From Gonocerus acuteangulatus (lineage: Eukaryota; Arthropoda; Insecta; Hemiptera; Coreidae), in NCBI GenBank assembly GCA_946811695.1, contig OX328125.1, forward strand, positions 53,499,759-53,563,758: a DNA stretch of 64,000 bases, written 5' to 3'. The position numbers were made by a program, and so were the translations under genes. The notes beneath the pieces were generated by a model. The model saw only the letters and a program-made list of their open reading frames with translations. It was not told the origin of the DNA and searched no databases. Shown here in pieces: positions 22,575 to 36,724 of the stretch (the first letter of the stretch is position 1; every line of letters begins with the position of its first letter).

Positions 22575-22959
22575 TATATATATAAATATATATATATAAA
22601 AAATAAGCATAAATAGATATTTACATACATATATACGCTGTGTGCGTCTGCATATATATTTAAGTCTGTGATTACCGAAACATACCCCTTATTTGTCTAA
22701 ACGCAACCCGGCACATAGAAAATTCGGGGAAAAGGTAAAACAGAATCTACATCTTTTAGTTAATAAAAATTTGAATGTAACACAGAAACACCATTTTTTT
22801 TTTTTTTGTTCTCGATATGGAAGAAATGTGTAGTGTTTGCATTGAATATTAACAATAACCGAACCGATTTAGTTTACCGAAGTCCAACTAAATCGGTACA
22901 TCGAATTCTGAAAGTAGGTAAGACTTTAATAAAAAATAATTCCAATATATTAAATAGCC

Positions 22960-23080
22960 AGCTGATTTAATTTTTTTTAAATTTATTTAAATTTTAAGGT
23001 CATTTATTATTAACTACGAATTTTATGACGGATTATCTATAGGTTACCACCCTCTTTTAGCCAGGATAGGGCTGATGCCT
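22960..23080 (-). mobile_element. SINE-like repeat D inside the left arm
   Basis: On the minus strand: GGCATCAGCCCTATCCTGGC, then GGGTGGTAACCTATAGATAA and an A-rich tail (GACCTTAAAATTTAAATAAA). The poly-T run at 23090-23133 precedes its start. The mirrored arm retains only the 3' part at 25082-25150. Confidence 0.6.
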
Positions 23081-23082
23081 TT

Positions 23083-23140
<58 letters not shown>

Positions 23141-24548
23141 TCTTTGAGTCAACTGTCGTTTACATTTGTTGCAATCATCGCCTAGCTGAAAAATGTGCTG
23201 TGCATCTTGACGTTTTCAGTGCAGCCAATAATATAGCGCAAAGCATTTCTCTCTATCGACCTATTCAACGATGGTGGAGTGTAGTCTTTAAAAGAGCTGA
23301 GCAGCTTGAGGTACCAACTCTTTTTGAAAGATATAGTTGACATTACCCTCAGGTCGCCCCTACCATGTCAAACTATTGAATGCAAATCAGAGCAAACTAG
23401 AGAACGAAAATATTCCATCCATTGACGAAGTAATATATTGAAAAATTATCTAAGGCATTAAAGGCTATTATAAAGGGGTTAGAGTTGTGACGATTTGGGG
23501 CTAAGTCTCGAATCTGAAAAACGAGATTTGGCATATTCGATAGTTTGACATGGTAGGAGCGACCTGAGGGTAATGTCAACTACATTTTTCAAAAAGAGCT
23601 TATACCTCAAGCTAGTTTCTGGTTTGATTATTTAGATGTTCTCTTTGTAGATGTAGACGCTTTTATTATTTATCAAGATCAATAAACAAAAGCGTGACGT
23701 TTTTTTTATTAATTTATGAAGTGGTATACACCGTGTATACCACTGTATAATACACGCCACATCGGTAGAAAAATGTTTAATAATTGAGTCAGCTGCTCCA
23801 TAAAAATATGTTTCAATACTATTTGTTTTTTTGTTTGTATTTATATAGGTTATTTTGTACCAATTTTCAGGAATTCAGCTTACTCTTCCCACCTTCTGTG
23901 CTTATTTATGACGGAATTTCGGTTTCTTCTTGTAATCCATTAAAGCTTTTTACACCCCGTAGGAAGGAAAAGCGCCTGTATACGTGAAGTGTATACATGG
24001 TTGATGTATTTGCAGCCCATAAAAGGGTCGGTTGGTGTAGAAGGGACAGCTGTACAAGAGCCCTTCCGGAAGTGGTCCTCGAAGGCTTCCTCCGTTATCT
24101 CCCTCTTCCCTGATTGAGCCTTTCTTATCCACCCCCCTACCTCCTCCCTCCACCCCTGGCTGTTCCTTTCTCGTCCATCCTTCCTTCTCTCCCTCATACA
24201 TAATACCCTAGCCGTGACTTCGCAACATCAGTCAGGTCACAGCTCAAAACCACTCTAATATTTTTTCTTGTTGGCTCCGTTTCGCGAGCAGCTACCAGAC
24301 CGTTTTGTTGGCAGTGACTTATTCGCATATACCTTCTATATATTGTGTACAGGTCAAATGTTGGCGTTTCAAATGGTTTTCACATTAAGAATATTGGATC
24401 TCTAGGATTCTGGAGAATAGGAATGAACGTACGAGTACCAAAGAAATGTTTCTGCCTGAACGTGCATGAATCAACAGAAATCATCGTTTTCATTGCTGCA
24501 GGCGGAAACGAGTAACTGGGCCAATTTCTCTATAACCAGCTCTAGGAT

Positions 24549-24916
24549 GGAGTGTAGTCTTTAAAAGAGCTGAGGAGCTTGAGGTATAAGCTCTTTTTGA
24601 AAAATGTAGTTGCCATTACCCTCAGGTCGCTCCTACCATGTCAAACTATCGAATATGCAAAATCTCGTTTTTCAGATTCGAGACTTAGCCCCAAATCGTC
24701 ACAACTCTAACCCCTTTATAATAGCCTTTAATGCCTTAGATAATTTTTCAATATATTACTTCGTCAATGGATGGAATATTTTCGTTCTCTAGTTTGCTCT
24801 GATTTGCATTCAATAGTTTGACATGGTAGGGGCGACCTGAGGGTAATGTCAACTATATCTTTCAAAAAGAGTTGGTACCTCAAGCTGCTCAGCTCTTTTA
24901 AAGACTACACTCCACC
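24549..24916. mobile_element. family E fold-back MITE, complete copy
   Basis: TIRs of about 130 bp open with GGAGTGTAGTCTTTAAAAGA and close with its inverse. Further in they contain GAGCTTGAGGTA, ACCCTCAGGTCGC and TACCATGTCAAACTAT. The internal unique part spans about 24655-24800. A copy truncated at the right lies mirrored at 23276-23613, and a decayed internal part at 44955-45152. Confidence 0.65.
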
Positions 24917-25048
24917 ATCGTTGAATAGGTCGATAGAGAGAAATGCTTTGCGCTATATTATTGGCTGCACTGAAAACGTCAAGATGCACAGCACATTTTT
25001 CAGCTAGGCGATGATTGCAACAAATGTAAACGACAGTTGACTCAAAGA

Positions 25049-25081
<33 letters not shown>

Positions 25082-25082
<1 letters not shown>

Positions 25083-25150
25083 CCTATAGATAACCCGTCA
25101 TAAAATTCGTAGTTAATAATAAATGACCTTAAAATTTAAATAAATTTAAA
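25082..25150 (+). mobile_element. SINE-like repeat D, 3' part
   Basis: CCTATAGATAACCCGTCATA, then an A-rich tail ending CCTTAAAATTTAAATAAATT. This is the mirror of the copy in the left arm. The first half appears replaced by a poly-A stretch at 25058-25081. Confidence 0.5.
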
Positions 25151-25537
25151 AAAAAATTAAATCAGCTGGTTATTTAATATATTGGAATTATTTTTTATTA
25201 AAGTCTTACCTACTTTCAGAATTCGATGTACCGATTTAGTTGGACTTCGGTAAACTAAATCGGTTCGGTTATTGTTAATATTCAGTGCAAACACTACACA
25301 TTTCTTCCATATCGAGAACAAAAAAAAAAAAAAAAAATGGTGTTTCTGTGTTACATTCCAATTTTTACTATTAACTAAAAGATGTAGATTCTGTTTTACT
25401 TTTTTTCCGAATTTTCTATGTGCCGGGTTGCGTTTAGACAAATAAGGGGTATGTTTCGGTAATCACAGACTTAAATATATATGCAGACGCACACCGCGTA
25501 TATATGTATGTAAATATCTATTTATGCTTATTTTTTA

Positions 25538-27650
25538 CCCGTAAAAAAGTCAAGTGACCCTCAAAGATAGGGTAAACAAGAATTAATTGAATCAAGGGTG
25601 TACCTCAAATGCAGATTTATCATCCTTTCCGCAAATTCAAACAGGCATTTCGGCACTAATATGAAAATCGCATGTTTTCTCAACAATAAAACCAGCTATG
25701 TATATTGATTTGTATTAATTTTAATTAGCTTCTAAGAAATAGATTAAATTTGCCCTATTCTTGTGTATTTCAGATGCTGGGTTAACCGTCCCCATATCCT
25801 TCCCAATCAATTCAAAATTCAGGATGTTATTACACACCTTGGGGAGGGATTATTTCCAATGCACGAGAACTTTTAATTCATTAAAACGAAAGAAAAAAAC
25901 ATCCAAAAATAAACGTTATTTTTATCTGAACAATTCCAGATATTATTTATATATTTTTTAAATAAATGATAAAAGTATTACTGCTTGTGAATAAGGTATT
26001 ATATTTCAATCTGGGATGTAAATCCTCTTTTGATTAAAGTTTGTTATGGTGTGGAATTGTGGAAGAGGTGCGAGGGGAGCCCGGGAAAACCAATCCTACC
26101 GAATCCCCTGAGAACCTTGAACACAATGATACAAAGCAAGTCTTGAAAGGAATACAAATGTTACTCTAGCAATTCTCTAAAGGTCTATAGGCCTTGTTAG
26201 AAATAGGCGGAGCATAGTTTTGTTCTTGTTTCTTTTGGAGCGTTGAGAATAAGAATAATGAGGAGGGCAAAAATCTTGTTTTTCTTAAACATAAATAAGT
26301 TTAGTTACAGAATTCCATTGGGAAATCAGTATTTGATAAAGATGAAGGTCCGTAACCCACCCTCGCCCCGGAAGAAAGGATTGGAATAATAAATTATTTG
26401 ACCTTCCTTAGAATTTCTAAAATGAATAAAAGTTAAGAGTTTTGTAAATCTTTTGAAAGCTAGCATAGTGAATAAAAGAATAGACATTCGTCTGGAGGAT
26501 CCATTTATTTATGTTTTTGATCCCGCTAAAGTGTCATTTGCTTATTTCAATCATTTCGGCGTTCTCTTTGGCAGCTTTCTTTATTGATAAAATAAATATA
26601 CCCATAATAGCAACAGTAAGCAAAATTTTCATGGCAGTAGGTAATATAACAATTTTGTAAGTGGATATTAGGTAAATAAAGGGTTTCTTATGGACAAATT
26701 GATCAGCAGTTTTATAAAAAACTTAATTAAAAATAAGTAAAAAATTAATAACATAGGCACCGAAATAACAGTATTTTTTAACTAATTTTTAATTATAGAC
26801 TAACTAATATTCAATAATTATATAATTAATAAAAAGCAGTAAAGGCCCCAACAATAATTCTTGTTCCTAAGGGCCTTTATTAATTTTTGTTTTCTTACTC
26901 TCAACTAATGTTTAAATTTATACTACCGATAATCTTTTACATAAAAAGCTTTTTTTTTTGTTCGAAATTTTTTTACGAAAGGTTTTTCTGAAAATCAGAT
27001 GTTTTCTCTTAGCCGAATCCAACCATTCCTTGACTTCTTATCGTCTCAAGGGCACTATCTGCATTTTATTTTCGTTTTTAACGTAACATAAAAATCCTTC
27101 GTGGTTAAGAGTCTCTTAGTTTTTGGAGGCTAAAATAACTTTTTGCCCTTTAATCAGGATTATAAGTTTTTCAGATATATTTTTTTTTGGGGGGGGGGGG
27201 GTCGATATACGGAAGCGGGCCTTTAAGGCAGCGTTGACCGGGTTCATTTTTTGCCCACTTTACAAGGCTGAAGAGAAACTAATATTTGGCAAGGGGCTTA
27301 ACCCACGCACGTTGGAAGGGGTAAGCATAATACGCTACCTCCTGCCAATGCCGGAGGCGCCGTTTCCATTATGTATAGCTACCTAAGGCCATCAAACCCT
27401 CTCTCTTACCTACAGGGACGGGGTAATCCTTTACTTCATAAATATAACAGTTCTCTTGGTCAGCTACATATGAAATTTTAATAAGGTTTCACCGCTTGTT
27501 AATTTTAAATCTTTCCGCCGGAGGACTTTATTAAAGAATTTAAGATCTTATCTCCCCCGAAAGGGAATTGTGGGAGGTAAATAGGATGAGAGAAGAAGTT
27601 GTCTCGACGATCGGGTTACGGAATTTACATTTTCGTGGTGGCTAAAGTTA
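25538..27650. other. no gene recognised; repeat H copy 2 at about 26530-27060 (minus)
   Basis: On the minus strand 27060-26990 reads AAGTCAAGGAATGGTTGGAT, then GGCTAAGAGAAAACATC and TTTTCAGAAAAACC, matching repeat H. Near 26560-26610 there is TCGGCGTTCTCTTTGGCAGC, like the 55298-55330 stretch. Nothing else is identifiable. Confidence 0.4.
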
Positions 27651-27654
27651 AGAA

Positions 27655-27760
27655 TGGCCGTCACTCAGGAGATGCATAACTAAGCATATTCCACTAATTC
27701 CTGCATTACTGAAAAATGTGATTAAAATAACTTTAAGTAGTGGACTAACCTGATTGTGAG
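27655..27760 (-). mobile_element. family B 3' end remnant
   Basis: On the minus strand: GGAATATGCTTAGTTATGCA, then TCTCCTGAGTGACGGCC. This is the B 3' inverted motif and tail with substitutions. Confidence 0.5.
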
Positions 27761-28225
27761 TGGTAGCTGAACACATTCAGCGACATCATTCTCCTAAACC
27801 AATGATTTAACACTTTCGCTGCGGCTGTCATTGTTTGGGAATACATATGTATCGGGTGCATTTTTTGTTTGAATTTTTCAAGTAGACATTTTTTTTTTCA
27901 ATATAAATGCATAACAAAGCTGCAAGTCAGCTGATTTGAAAACGGAAAACACTGTTGGAAAGCCCAAACAATACTGAAGGCAGTATTTACCGGAGCAGTA
28001 AAAGTGTCTTTACCTGGAGCAGTGAAAGTGAATCCCCTCCATTTACGAGCCTTTTGAATCTAAAGGGAAAATTAATGGAGGACTGTCCTTCTGAAGGGAC
28101 ACTCGTAAGCGGGTATGATCGCTACTGTCCTTGCGTAATGACACCCGCAGCGAAATTATTAAAATTTATTCACATTTTTGATATGACATCATTCCAAAAA
28201 AGCATTAATAGTTTAGCTTTTTAGT

Positions 28226-28363
28226 TTTTCCTCTCTCCCTCCCTAGGCAGGAAACCCGCTCATGAGGACCGCACGATGATCCGCAAGTGCCCACTATGAA
28301 ATTTCACGTTCCAATTCAGATCGTGAAAGTAACGGTGGTTCATATTTTAAATTATATATGTAT
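28226..28363 (+). mobile_element. family A 5' half, copy A4
   Basis: Starts with a decayed hairpin (CCTCTCTCCCTCCCTAGGCAGG), then CCCGCTCATGAGGACC, AACGGTGGTTCATATTTTAA and a short TA stretch. The element beginning ACTAGCTGACCCGG follows. Its right block seems to resume at about 29285. Confidence 0.55.
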
Positions 28364-29165
28364 ACTAGCTGACCCGGCAAACGTTGTTTTGCCATATAAA
28401 TAATTTCCTAGTAATTTCTAGTGTAGACAAAAAATAGCTTACTTATTGTAAGTATGTATGTATGTTAGAATGTGTATATCTAATATATAACAAAATCCGT
28501 TGTTATTGGAAGCTCGTGTCACGTGTTGAGTACTTTTGAGGTTATAAAATCACTTGATTAACTAATCGTGCAAAATACACTCAAAATTGATAATTTAATT
28601 ATTATTGATAAAATAGGAATGATTAAAAGTTAATATGAGAGTTACACTGAGATAGCAAAATAATAATTGTCAACGTTACTACTACACTTGATGCATAAAC
28701 AATAATGATGGCCGACAACTGTGTAGGGAGTGAGAAAGAAAGGAGACCGGCTTCGTTCTCATCCCTACTCCGTGCTGTTTACTGGGTCAGAAGTGACACC
28801 TGTAGACATCTGGCGGGGATAACTAATTAAATGACGATTGATCAGTTTTCGACCGGAGAGGAAAAATGATTAAATTACTAAAATGGCTATTAAAAAATAA
28901 GGGTTGATCGTAGAAGGGTGAAAATTGAGGATTGTTTGTATTTTTGTATGTTGTATCATAAAAAAATAGAAATTAAAAATTTTGTCTAAAAAATAAAAAA
29001 AAAAATTTAGGGGTGGACTACCCCTAACATTTAGGGGGATGAAAAATAGATGTTGGCCGATTCTCATAGATACCGGATAAGCACAAAAAATTTCATCAAA
29101 ATCGGTCAAGCCGTTTCGGAGGAGTATGGCAACGAAAACTGTGACACGAGAATTTTATATATTAG
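28364..29165 (+). mobile_element. repeat beginning ACTAGCTGACCCGGC
   Basis: The left end, ACTAGCTGACCCGGCAAACG then TTGTTTTGCCATATAAA, is a phrase I have seen in many arthropod repeats. The right end reads ATTTCATCAAAATCGGTCAA, GCCGTTTCGGAGGAGTATGG and CACGAGAATTTTATATATTA. These look like the two ends of one non-autonomous or truncated element about 800 bp long. The class (LINE 3' end or DNA element) is not settled. It is flanked on both sides by TA repeat. Confidence 0.5.
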
Positions 29166-29168
29166 ATG

Positions 29169-29244
<76 letters not shown>

Positions 29245-29290
29245 TGTTTGTATGTGCGCGTGTATGTGTGTTTGTGTACGTATATATTTG
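29166..29290. repeat. (TA)n(TG)n microsatellite
   Basis: TA dinucleotides to about 29211, then TG-rich units to about 29280. This would be the core of family A copy A4. Confidence 0.9.
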
Positions 29291-29420
29291 TCATTTGCTC
29301 TCTACCTGACTCAAATCTGGTGTGATTTTGATAAGGATTGGTGTAAAAATCCTTTCTCTGACTGAAAGACAAATCCTAACTAGTCGGATAGGAATAAGAT
29401 ACCTCTGCAGTATCGTAAAG
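29285..29420 (+). mobile_element. family A right block remnant (copy A4)
   Basis: TGGTGTGATTTTGATAAGGA, followed by TTGGTGTAAAAATCC, aligns with TGGTCCGATTGTGATGAAAT in complete copies. Identity is low, so this is tentative. Confidence 0.35.
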
Positions 29421-30232
29421 ATTAATGTGTCGTCTAATTTATTTACATTTCCAATATTTTATTTTCAATGCCATATCACATTTAATAAGAACATTTCAAA
29501 ATTACTGAAGGACGTATATGGATAATTTTAATAACATAACTTTCAACCAATGTCTTTTTTTCTTTGATAAAATTATAAAGCAGCTTCTTATACCAGTATT
29601 ACAAAACGAGTAGAATCTCATATTTCATTGTTAATGTAAAGTAATCACAGGAAAATGGCGCTAATAAGCTCGACAGAGGATGGACCAGGTTAAAGAAATA
29701 TTAAAAAATCTCAAAAGCAGAGATAAATTGGGCTAATAATATAATAGATTCCAGCAAATGAAAATTATTGAAACTCTTTTTATACAGAAAATAAAAAAAA
29801 AAAAAAATCTGTAATGTGTGTGACACTATAATCTTGATTCTGCGTTTTAACTTTAAATAACACAGTAAAATAACAACTTTATTTACGTATGTCGAAGAAT
29901 AAATGCTTTTACTACTGAAATTATTCCCTGTTGAAAATTCAAGTTCAGTTTAAGCTATCTGCTACTTTTAGGTGTTAAGGTCAAAAAGCTCACTTTGTGA
30001 ACTTCTGAACTTACGACCTTTATAAATACTTAACAAAGGTCGTAATTATATTAATGAAATGTCGTTATTAAAACCAAATATATCATATTGGTATAGTTTT
30101 AACTTGGGACATGTTCTCAATAACTTTAAACATACAAAGAGGAAGCGGTGTCAACCTAACGTGTCTTGTGGGATTATAGAATCTGAATGGTGGAACGATT
30201 TATTGCACTATGAATGATTTATCTTTTTCTAA

Positions 30233-30296
<64 letters not shown>

Positions 30297-31170
30297 TTGG
30301 GATAGATTGTTTTCCTTGGATACTACCAAGGATGAAAACAAATAGCATGAGATTCTTGTACAGATTTAATGGACTTCCCATCACTACTTATAGCAACTAA
30401 TTTCTTAATAAATAATTCAAAGCTAGAGTTTTCTTCTAGTTGGTTTAGCACCTTGCAGCTTACTGATTCGGAGCCAGGTAAGGTCTACTTTTGCTTTTAA
30501 GTAACGTAAATAATTTTCGCTAATTAGAGTTTGATAATGATTTGGTTTTTCACAAGAGACAATATCATGAAAGTACAAAACCTAATAATCACTCTAGTGC
30601 ACAATTAAATCAGAATTACCCAAGTTAAACACTTGAAAAGACGTACTGTTACAGAGCATATGTTCACACCTCTGCAATGAGTGAAGCCATCACAACGATA
30701 GCATGACGAAGCTGGACAGGAATCCAGCGAAATATCGCTGGGAGAAGTAGAAGAGGAGAAGCTCCGCTGGGGATAGAAGCTGTTCCACAAGAAAAAATCT
30801 GATTCACAGCGAAGAAAAACAGCATCATCATATGATAGCTATTAGGATAGCTTGGAATAATAATATAATAATTTTTTGATTTTTAACTTTTTGCTACTTT
30901 TGCTGAAAAAGCTAATTGATAAACTCGTTTTAGTGCTAAACGAAATTTAAAACCCTGCTCGAATGACTTCTCCAATAAAAGGGAGAGTTTGGAGCTAATA
31001 AGATAAGAAAGAAATTACCCAATATCTCTCAAATTCCACTGCCTTTTGAGAAATGCCCTATCCAAACATAAAGTAAAAATATTAAAAAAACAAATCGATT
31101 TCTTTAATCATTTTTCCTGAGTAGTTACCCTGGAAAACTAATTTGTCTGTTAAATAAATTTGAAAATGCA
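29421..31170. other. no gene recognised; (TA)n at 30235-30290
   Basis: AT-rich sequence with one TA microsatellite. No protein motif or repeat end was identified. Confidence 0.4.
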
Positions 31171-31283
31171 AAGAAAAAAGTCCGTCACGCAGGAGCTGAA
31201 TAACTAAACACTTTCCTCTGCATTGGGTAGTGTCGGGTGCATTCCTGAATAATTTGCTTAAAATAACCTATATAGATAAATAA

Positions 31284-32850
<1,567 letters not shown>

Positions 32851-33085
32851 TCTTTTGCATTTTTTATGAGCAGCAGTTTCAATTATTAATTTTGTAATTA
32901 ATTTCTTTCCAGAGTTTTCTGTATGCGGGGCACTACACTACGTAATAAATACACAAAGCTTCACATTTTGATCTATTGATTTTGATGAGTTTCGCGAACC
33001 TACGCTTGGCGGAAGTATTCAATTCAAACATAGTACAAAGTAACGCCCCCCCCCCCCTCCAATAGACCGATACACCATAATATGT

Positions 33086-34032
33086 TTTTATAGTTGGTAA
33101 TGTTTAAATCTTACTACTGGTCACTGCCGACTTACCACAATGTCTCAACTGTTTCTGAGTTAGGAAACAATTCATACAGAAAAACTCTTAATCCGTATAT
33201 GAAAATTACGTTTTCTTTAAAAGGTTTGCTTCAGATAAACTACGTAAATAACTGGGGTACGATGAACTACGTAACTGGGGTTAAATGAACAAGGAAACTT
33301 TGCCTGAATTTTTAAGACAGTATGTAATTTTTGAGTACTCGAAATCTAACATTTGCCTTTTTTAGTTAATTTTATAACTTTTTTTAGTTAATTTATAACT
33401 ATGAAAGTAGTTCCATTCGATTCTCAAAGTTACATTATTCAGAAAGTCCATCACGAATCCGCCATACAGTTCGAAAGCATTTGTCGTCTTGAGTGTATAC
33501 TACACAAGTTAGTTGAACTGTGGCAGTCTTCGTATCTTTACAAATGCATACTGTTTCATATGTATATTTTCAACCTGTAAAGTAGAGTTAATTCCATCGC
33601 TTTCGCTGTTGGCGAAGTTACATAAGCTAGTCAAACGTTTTGGATACATTTTGCAGAATATTGTATTCCCTGGAAAGCCTGTACCAAATAAACAGGGAGA
33701 GATAGAACACTGCCCCGGTTAGTTTGAACAGGCCGACATGAACACTCAAAGCCTGTTTGACAGTAGGCGTCAGAATCACGGGCCTCAGATATTGCTACTC
33801 CGCTTTAGGCTAGACCCTAATGGAGAACTATTCTGTATAGTAAGCAATAGATATATCAATACATTCGGTACATGAATACATTCCATGTTTATACAAATAC
33901 CATACATTTCTCACGTGAGCTGCTAGTGATCAATTACTAACGCATCACACGGAATTTCTTATATTGTAGACAGAAAGTAAAAAAGGCTGCAAGAGCCTTT
34001 TTCAACATTTCTGGTGTTCTAACATGTATATA

Positions 34033-34091
<59 letters not shown>

Positions 34092-35080
34092 ACATTCATT
34101 GCTTTTCCAGTGTCTATCACTCGTAAATATTTAAAACCTTTTTTTTTTTTAATAATAATAATAAACTTATATTTTGCAAGCGTCCAATCAATTTTTGTTT
34201 AGAATTTATTGGTCTTAAAGATTTTTTTTTATATCGTTTTCAATTATAAATGAAAATATAATAACAACCTTATCTTCTGAATTTTCTTAAGTTAGGAGTT
34301 ATTAATTTAAGAAAAGAAACAAACCGACTACCAGGAGCTGAAGTTGGCAAATAAAGAGAATGGGCAATTCTAATTTTTCGCTGTCAAATGATTTGGTATT
34401 TTTTTAGACACGTAAAAACATTTTACAAATAATTTTACCTACTTGCTGCGGATGTATCAAAATTTACTCCTTTTGGATGGATGATACACGTTTAATTCCG
34501 GAATATTTAATAAGCGAGTTTTCTCTATATACGGAGCGGGTAATGTCCAAATCCACAACTAACGTGAATAAACTAGTCGTAACGTAAAAAAAAAAACCTT
34601 AGTCTTCCAGTTTCAAGCAAAAAAAAAATTGTTCTGATCCCAAAATAAATGTACAAAATCAATCGAACAATATCGTCAAAATAAAATCTTCGGTGGATCT
34701 GCATCTACGCTAATAGCGCCGTACTATGGCTTCTGTTTCTGAACATTCATGTTGAAGAAAAAAAAATTGACTGCAAGCTCATCGCTGAAAAGCGTCATCC
34801 TGCGACAATTAGAATCTATTCAATTCTTAACTAAATTTATTTTCTTATAAAAATGTTTTCAGAAGTCGTTGAAAAGAAATCGTGCTATTTTGAAAACAAA
34901 TCGAAACAAGAAGTCCAACGTGGTTAGATTTAATAAATGTATACAATCAAGAAACAAGAATTGGTTCGAACCCGAATAATAAATTGCTACCGAAATGATT
35001 CTGAAAGGTTAAAACTTTCTCAGTTTTTACTTTTGTATCACTACCCGCCAAATTTCGAAGTATATTTAACTACCTTGGGG
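33086..35080. other. no gene recognised; (TA)n at 34027-34085
   Basis: AT-rich DNA with one TA microsatellite and a short AAT repeat near 34151-34163. No domain or element terminus was recognised. Confidence 0.4.
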
Positions 35081-35082
35081 AC

Positions 35083-35372
35083 GAGGTTAGCTCAGTGCTA
35101 GAGCACTGGACTCATATGCTGGAGGACCTGAGTTCAAATCCCGAGCAAGCACTAAAGATTTTTATCTACTAATGTCTTCGTTCATGGGTTGATTTCGGCG
35201 TCCCTAGGCCAACCCAGGATTTAATGAATTTATTAATGGGTGCCTTGGTGCTCATGAGTGTAGTAGTGACCACACTATCTCCCGAATGTGCCGTATGGCC
35301 ATGAATCAGATACCTCTATAGTATCTGCCCCTCAGGGCCCTCGTGGCCTGCTACGGGACTGATTTTTTTTAG
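35083..35372 (+). mobile_element. tRNA-derived SINE, second family, near full length
   Basis: Head GGGACGAGGTTAGCTCAGTG, CTAGAGCACTGGACTCATAT and B-box-like GAGTTCAAATCCC. The body includes GTCTTCGTTCATGGGTTGAT, CCCTAGGCCAACCCAG and TGTGCCGTATGGCCATGAAT. The end is CTCGTGGCCTGCTACGGGAC, TGATTTTTTTT. The head resembles an Ala/Val-type tRNA, but the anticodon and acceptor stems do not close, so it is not a working tRNA gene. Other copies are at 48838-49084 (headless) and 52436-52711. Confidence 0.8.
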
Positions 35373-35631
35373 CATAAATATGCTTTAGCGGTGGCTAAAT
35401 TGAGGAAAACGTGCGTTCGCGCATGCGCAGTGGCCATGGACGAAAAAGATGTCTGTATGTTATAGAGTACATTATATAGGTTTATCGGGTGGACCTAGCC
35501 TTACAAAAAGGTGTTTCAAAAAAGTGTCTGCTGTCGTTCGCGCATGCGCAATGGCCCTGTACGAGAAATAAGACTGTATGTTATATAGTACAGAACATAG
35601 GATTGTTGAGTGGACCTAAAGCATATTTATG
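35373..35631. mobile_element. 259-bp MITE with two CGCGCATGCGCA sites
   Basis: The ends are CATAAATATGCTTTAG (35373-35388) and its exact inverse CTAAAGCATATTTATG (35616-35631). Inside is a diverged direct duplication: TTCGCGCATGCGCAGTGGCC near 35417 and TTCGCGCATGCGCAATGGCC near 35538, each followed about 30 bp later by GTATGTTATA. No target duplication is clear. It abuts the SINE 3' end. Confidence 0.6.
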
Positions 35632-36715
35632 TTCCTGAATTTGAGCAGAAGGTTGTAAACGAAATATTTTTTTATTTTATTTAACTACCTTGTTAAACAC
35701 CCTTCAAAAAACTTTACTTTTGCTGAAACGATACAATGGCTCAAAATCAAAGTTTATCGATACTACATCACTATCCTTAAGAAAATTCACTTCATTTTAG
35801 CATTATATTATGCAATAATAATTTGGAAAATAATTTGAATATGAAAAAAAAAAAAAAAAAAAAAAAAAAACGAACTGATTTCAAAATATGCATACAAAAT
35901 GGCACGAAACATGTTGGGAAAGTAAATAATAGAGTAGTGCAAAAGAAAAAGGAGTACTATTTCTTCACCTACGCCACGTATATACAAAAAAGTATTACAT
36001 GCAATTAATTGGTCAGAAATACGTGGAATAGAAAATAAATTTAACATCAATGGTAACAGAAAATGTTTTCTGTGAGCCTATCGCAGAAAGACGTCAACCC
36101 GCCGCATGCGATGAACACTATACAACGGAAAATACAAGACTAGATTACAGGATTTCCCAACGAATACCGTAATGTCGTTGTTTATAATATTTCTTTATTA
36201 GTCTATATCGCTTTATAAGCAGTCTAGACAAGACTAAACCATGAATATAAGAAGCTGTAATGTAGCTAAACGGCAGATGAGTTGCCAGGTACCGGATACG
36301 GTTCAATGAAGCCCCACAAGTTTTGCCTCTTCTGTTTTCCAGTTCAGTGGTTACACATTTTAAGGAGCACCGTACATGAAGCATCCGATTACAAACACAT
36401 AGATGAGACGCCATTAATAAAAAAAAAAGGTCCAACTCGCATGAACATCTCTCCGAGTTTGCTTATAATTTTTATTTACGGTCTGATTTGAAAAGATTGG
36501 AATATAACCCCGATTAGTATTTCGGTTTCAGTGAAACAAATCCATCACTTTTTGAAACTCCTCTCCGACTGAAGTGGGCATATTTGAATATTTTAAAACT
36601 ATTTCCTTTGTCGGCCATTTAAGAAAATATATGGGAAGGCCGTGAGTGTTAAGACGTGAGCACTTAAAACATTAAAGGCGGGAGCCCTAGTACTATGATT
36701 TGTCTCGACTGTAGC
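35632..36715. other. no gene recognised
   Basis: Contains an A run at 35844-35870. A possible decayed family A 3' tail lies on the minus strand near 36430-36455 (TTCATGCGAGTTGGACC before a T run). Confidence 0.35.
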
Positions 36716-36724
36716 TTAAAGGCA

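Larger units (their letters stand above)
22597..25537. repeat. 2.9-kb inverted repeat with ~960-bp spacer
   Basis: Left arm 22597-23613 and right arm 24576-25537 are reverse complements at high identity. They differ mainly in poly-T/poly-A length (about 53 versus 32) and a few bases. Matching outer landmarks are AAAAAATAAGCATAAATAG and its inverse at 25519-25536. Each arm contains a repeat D SINE piece and a smaller fold-back element (family E). The spacer 23614-24548 has no recognisable gene. It begins 23 bp after the previous fold-back element. Confidence 0.75.

Noticed and set aside
23940..24201. Gly/Glu/Arg-rich protein on the minus strand
   Set aside because: Two overlapping frames over the same purine-rich DNA in the spacer of an inverted repeat, with no domain.
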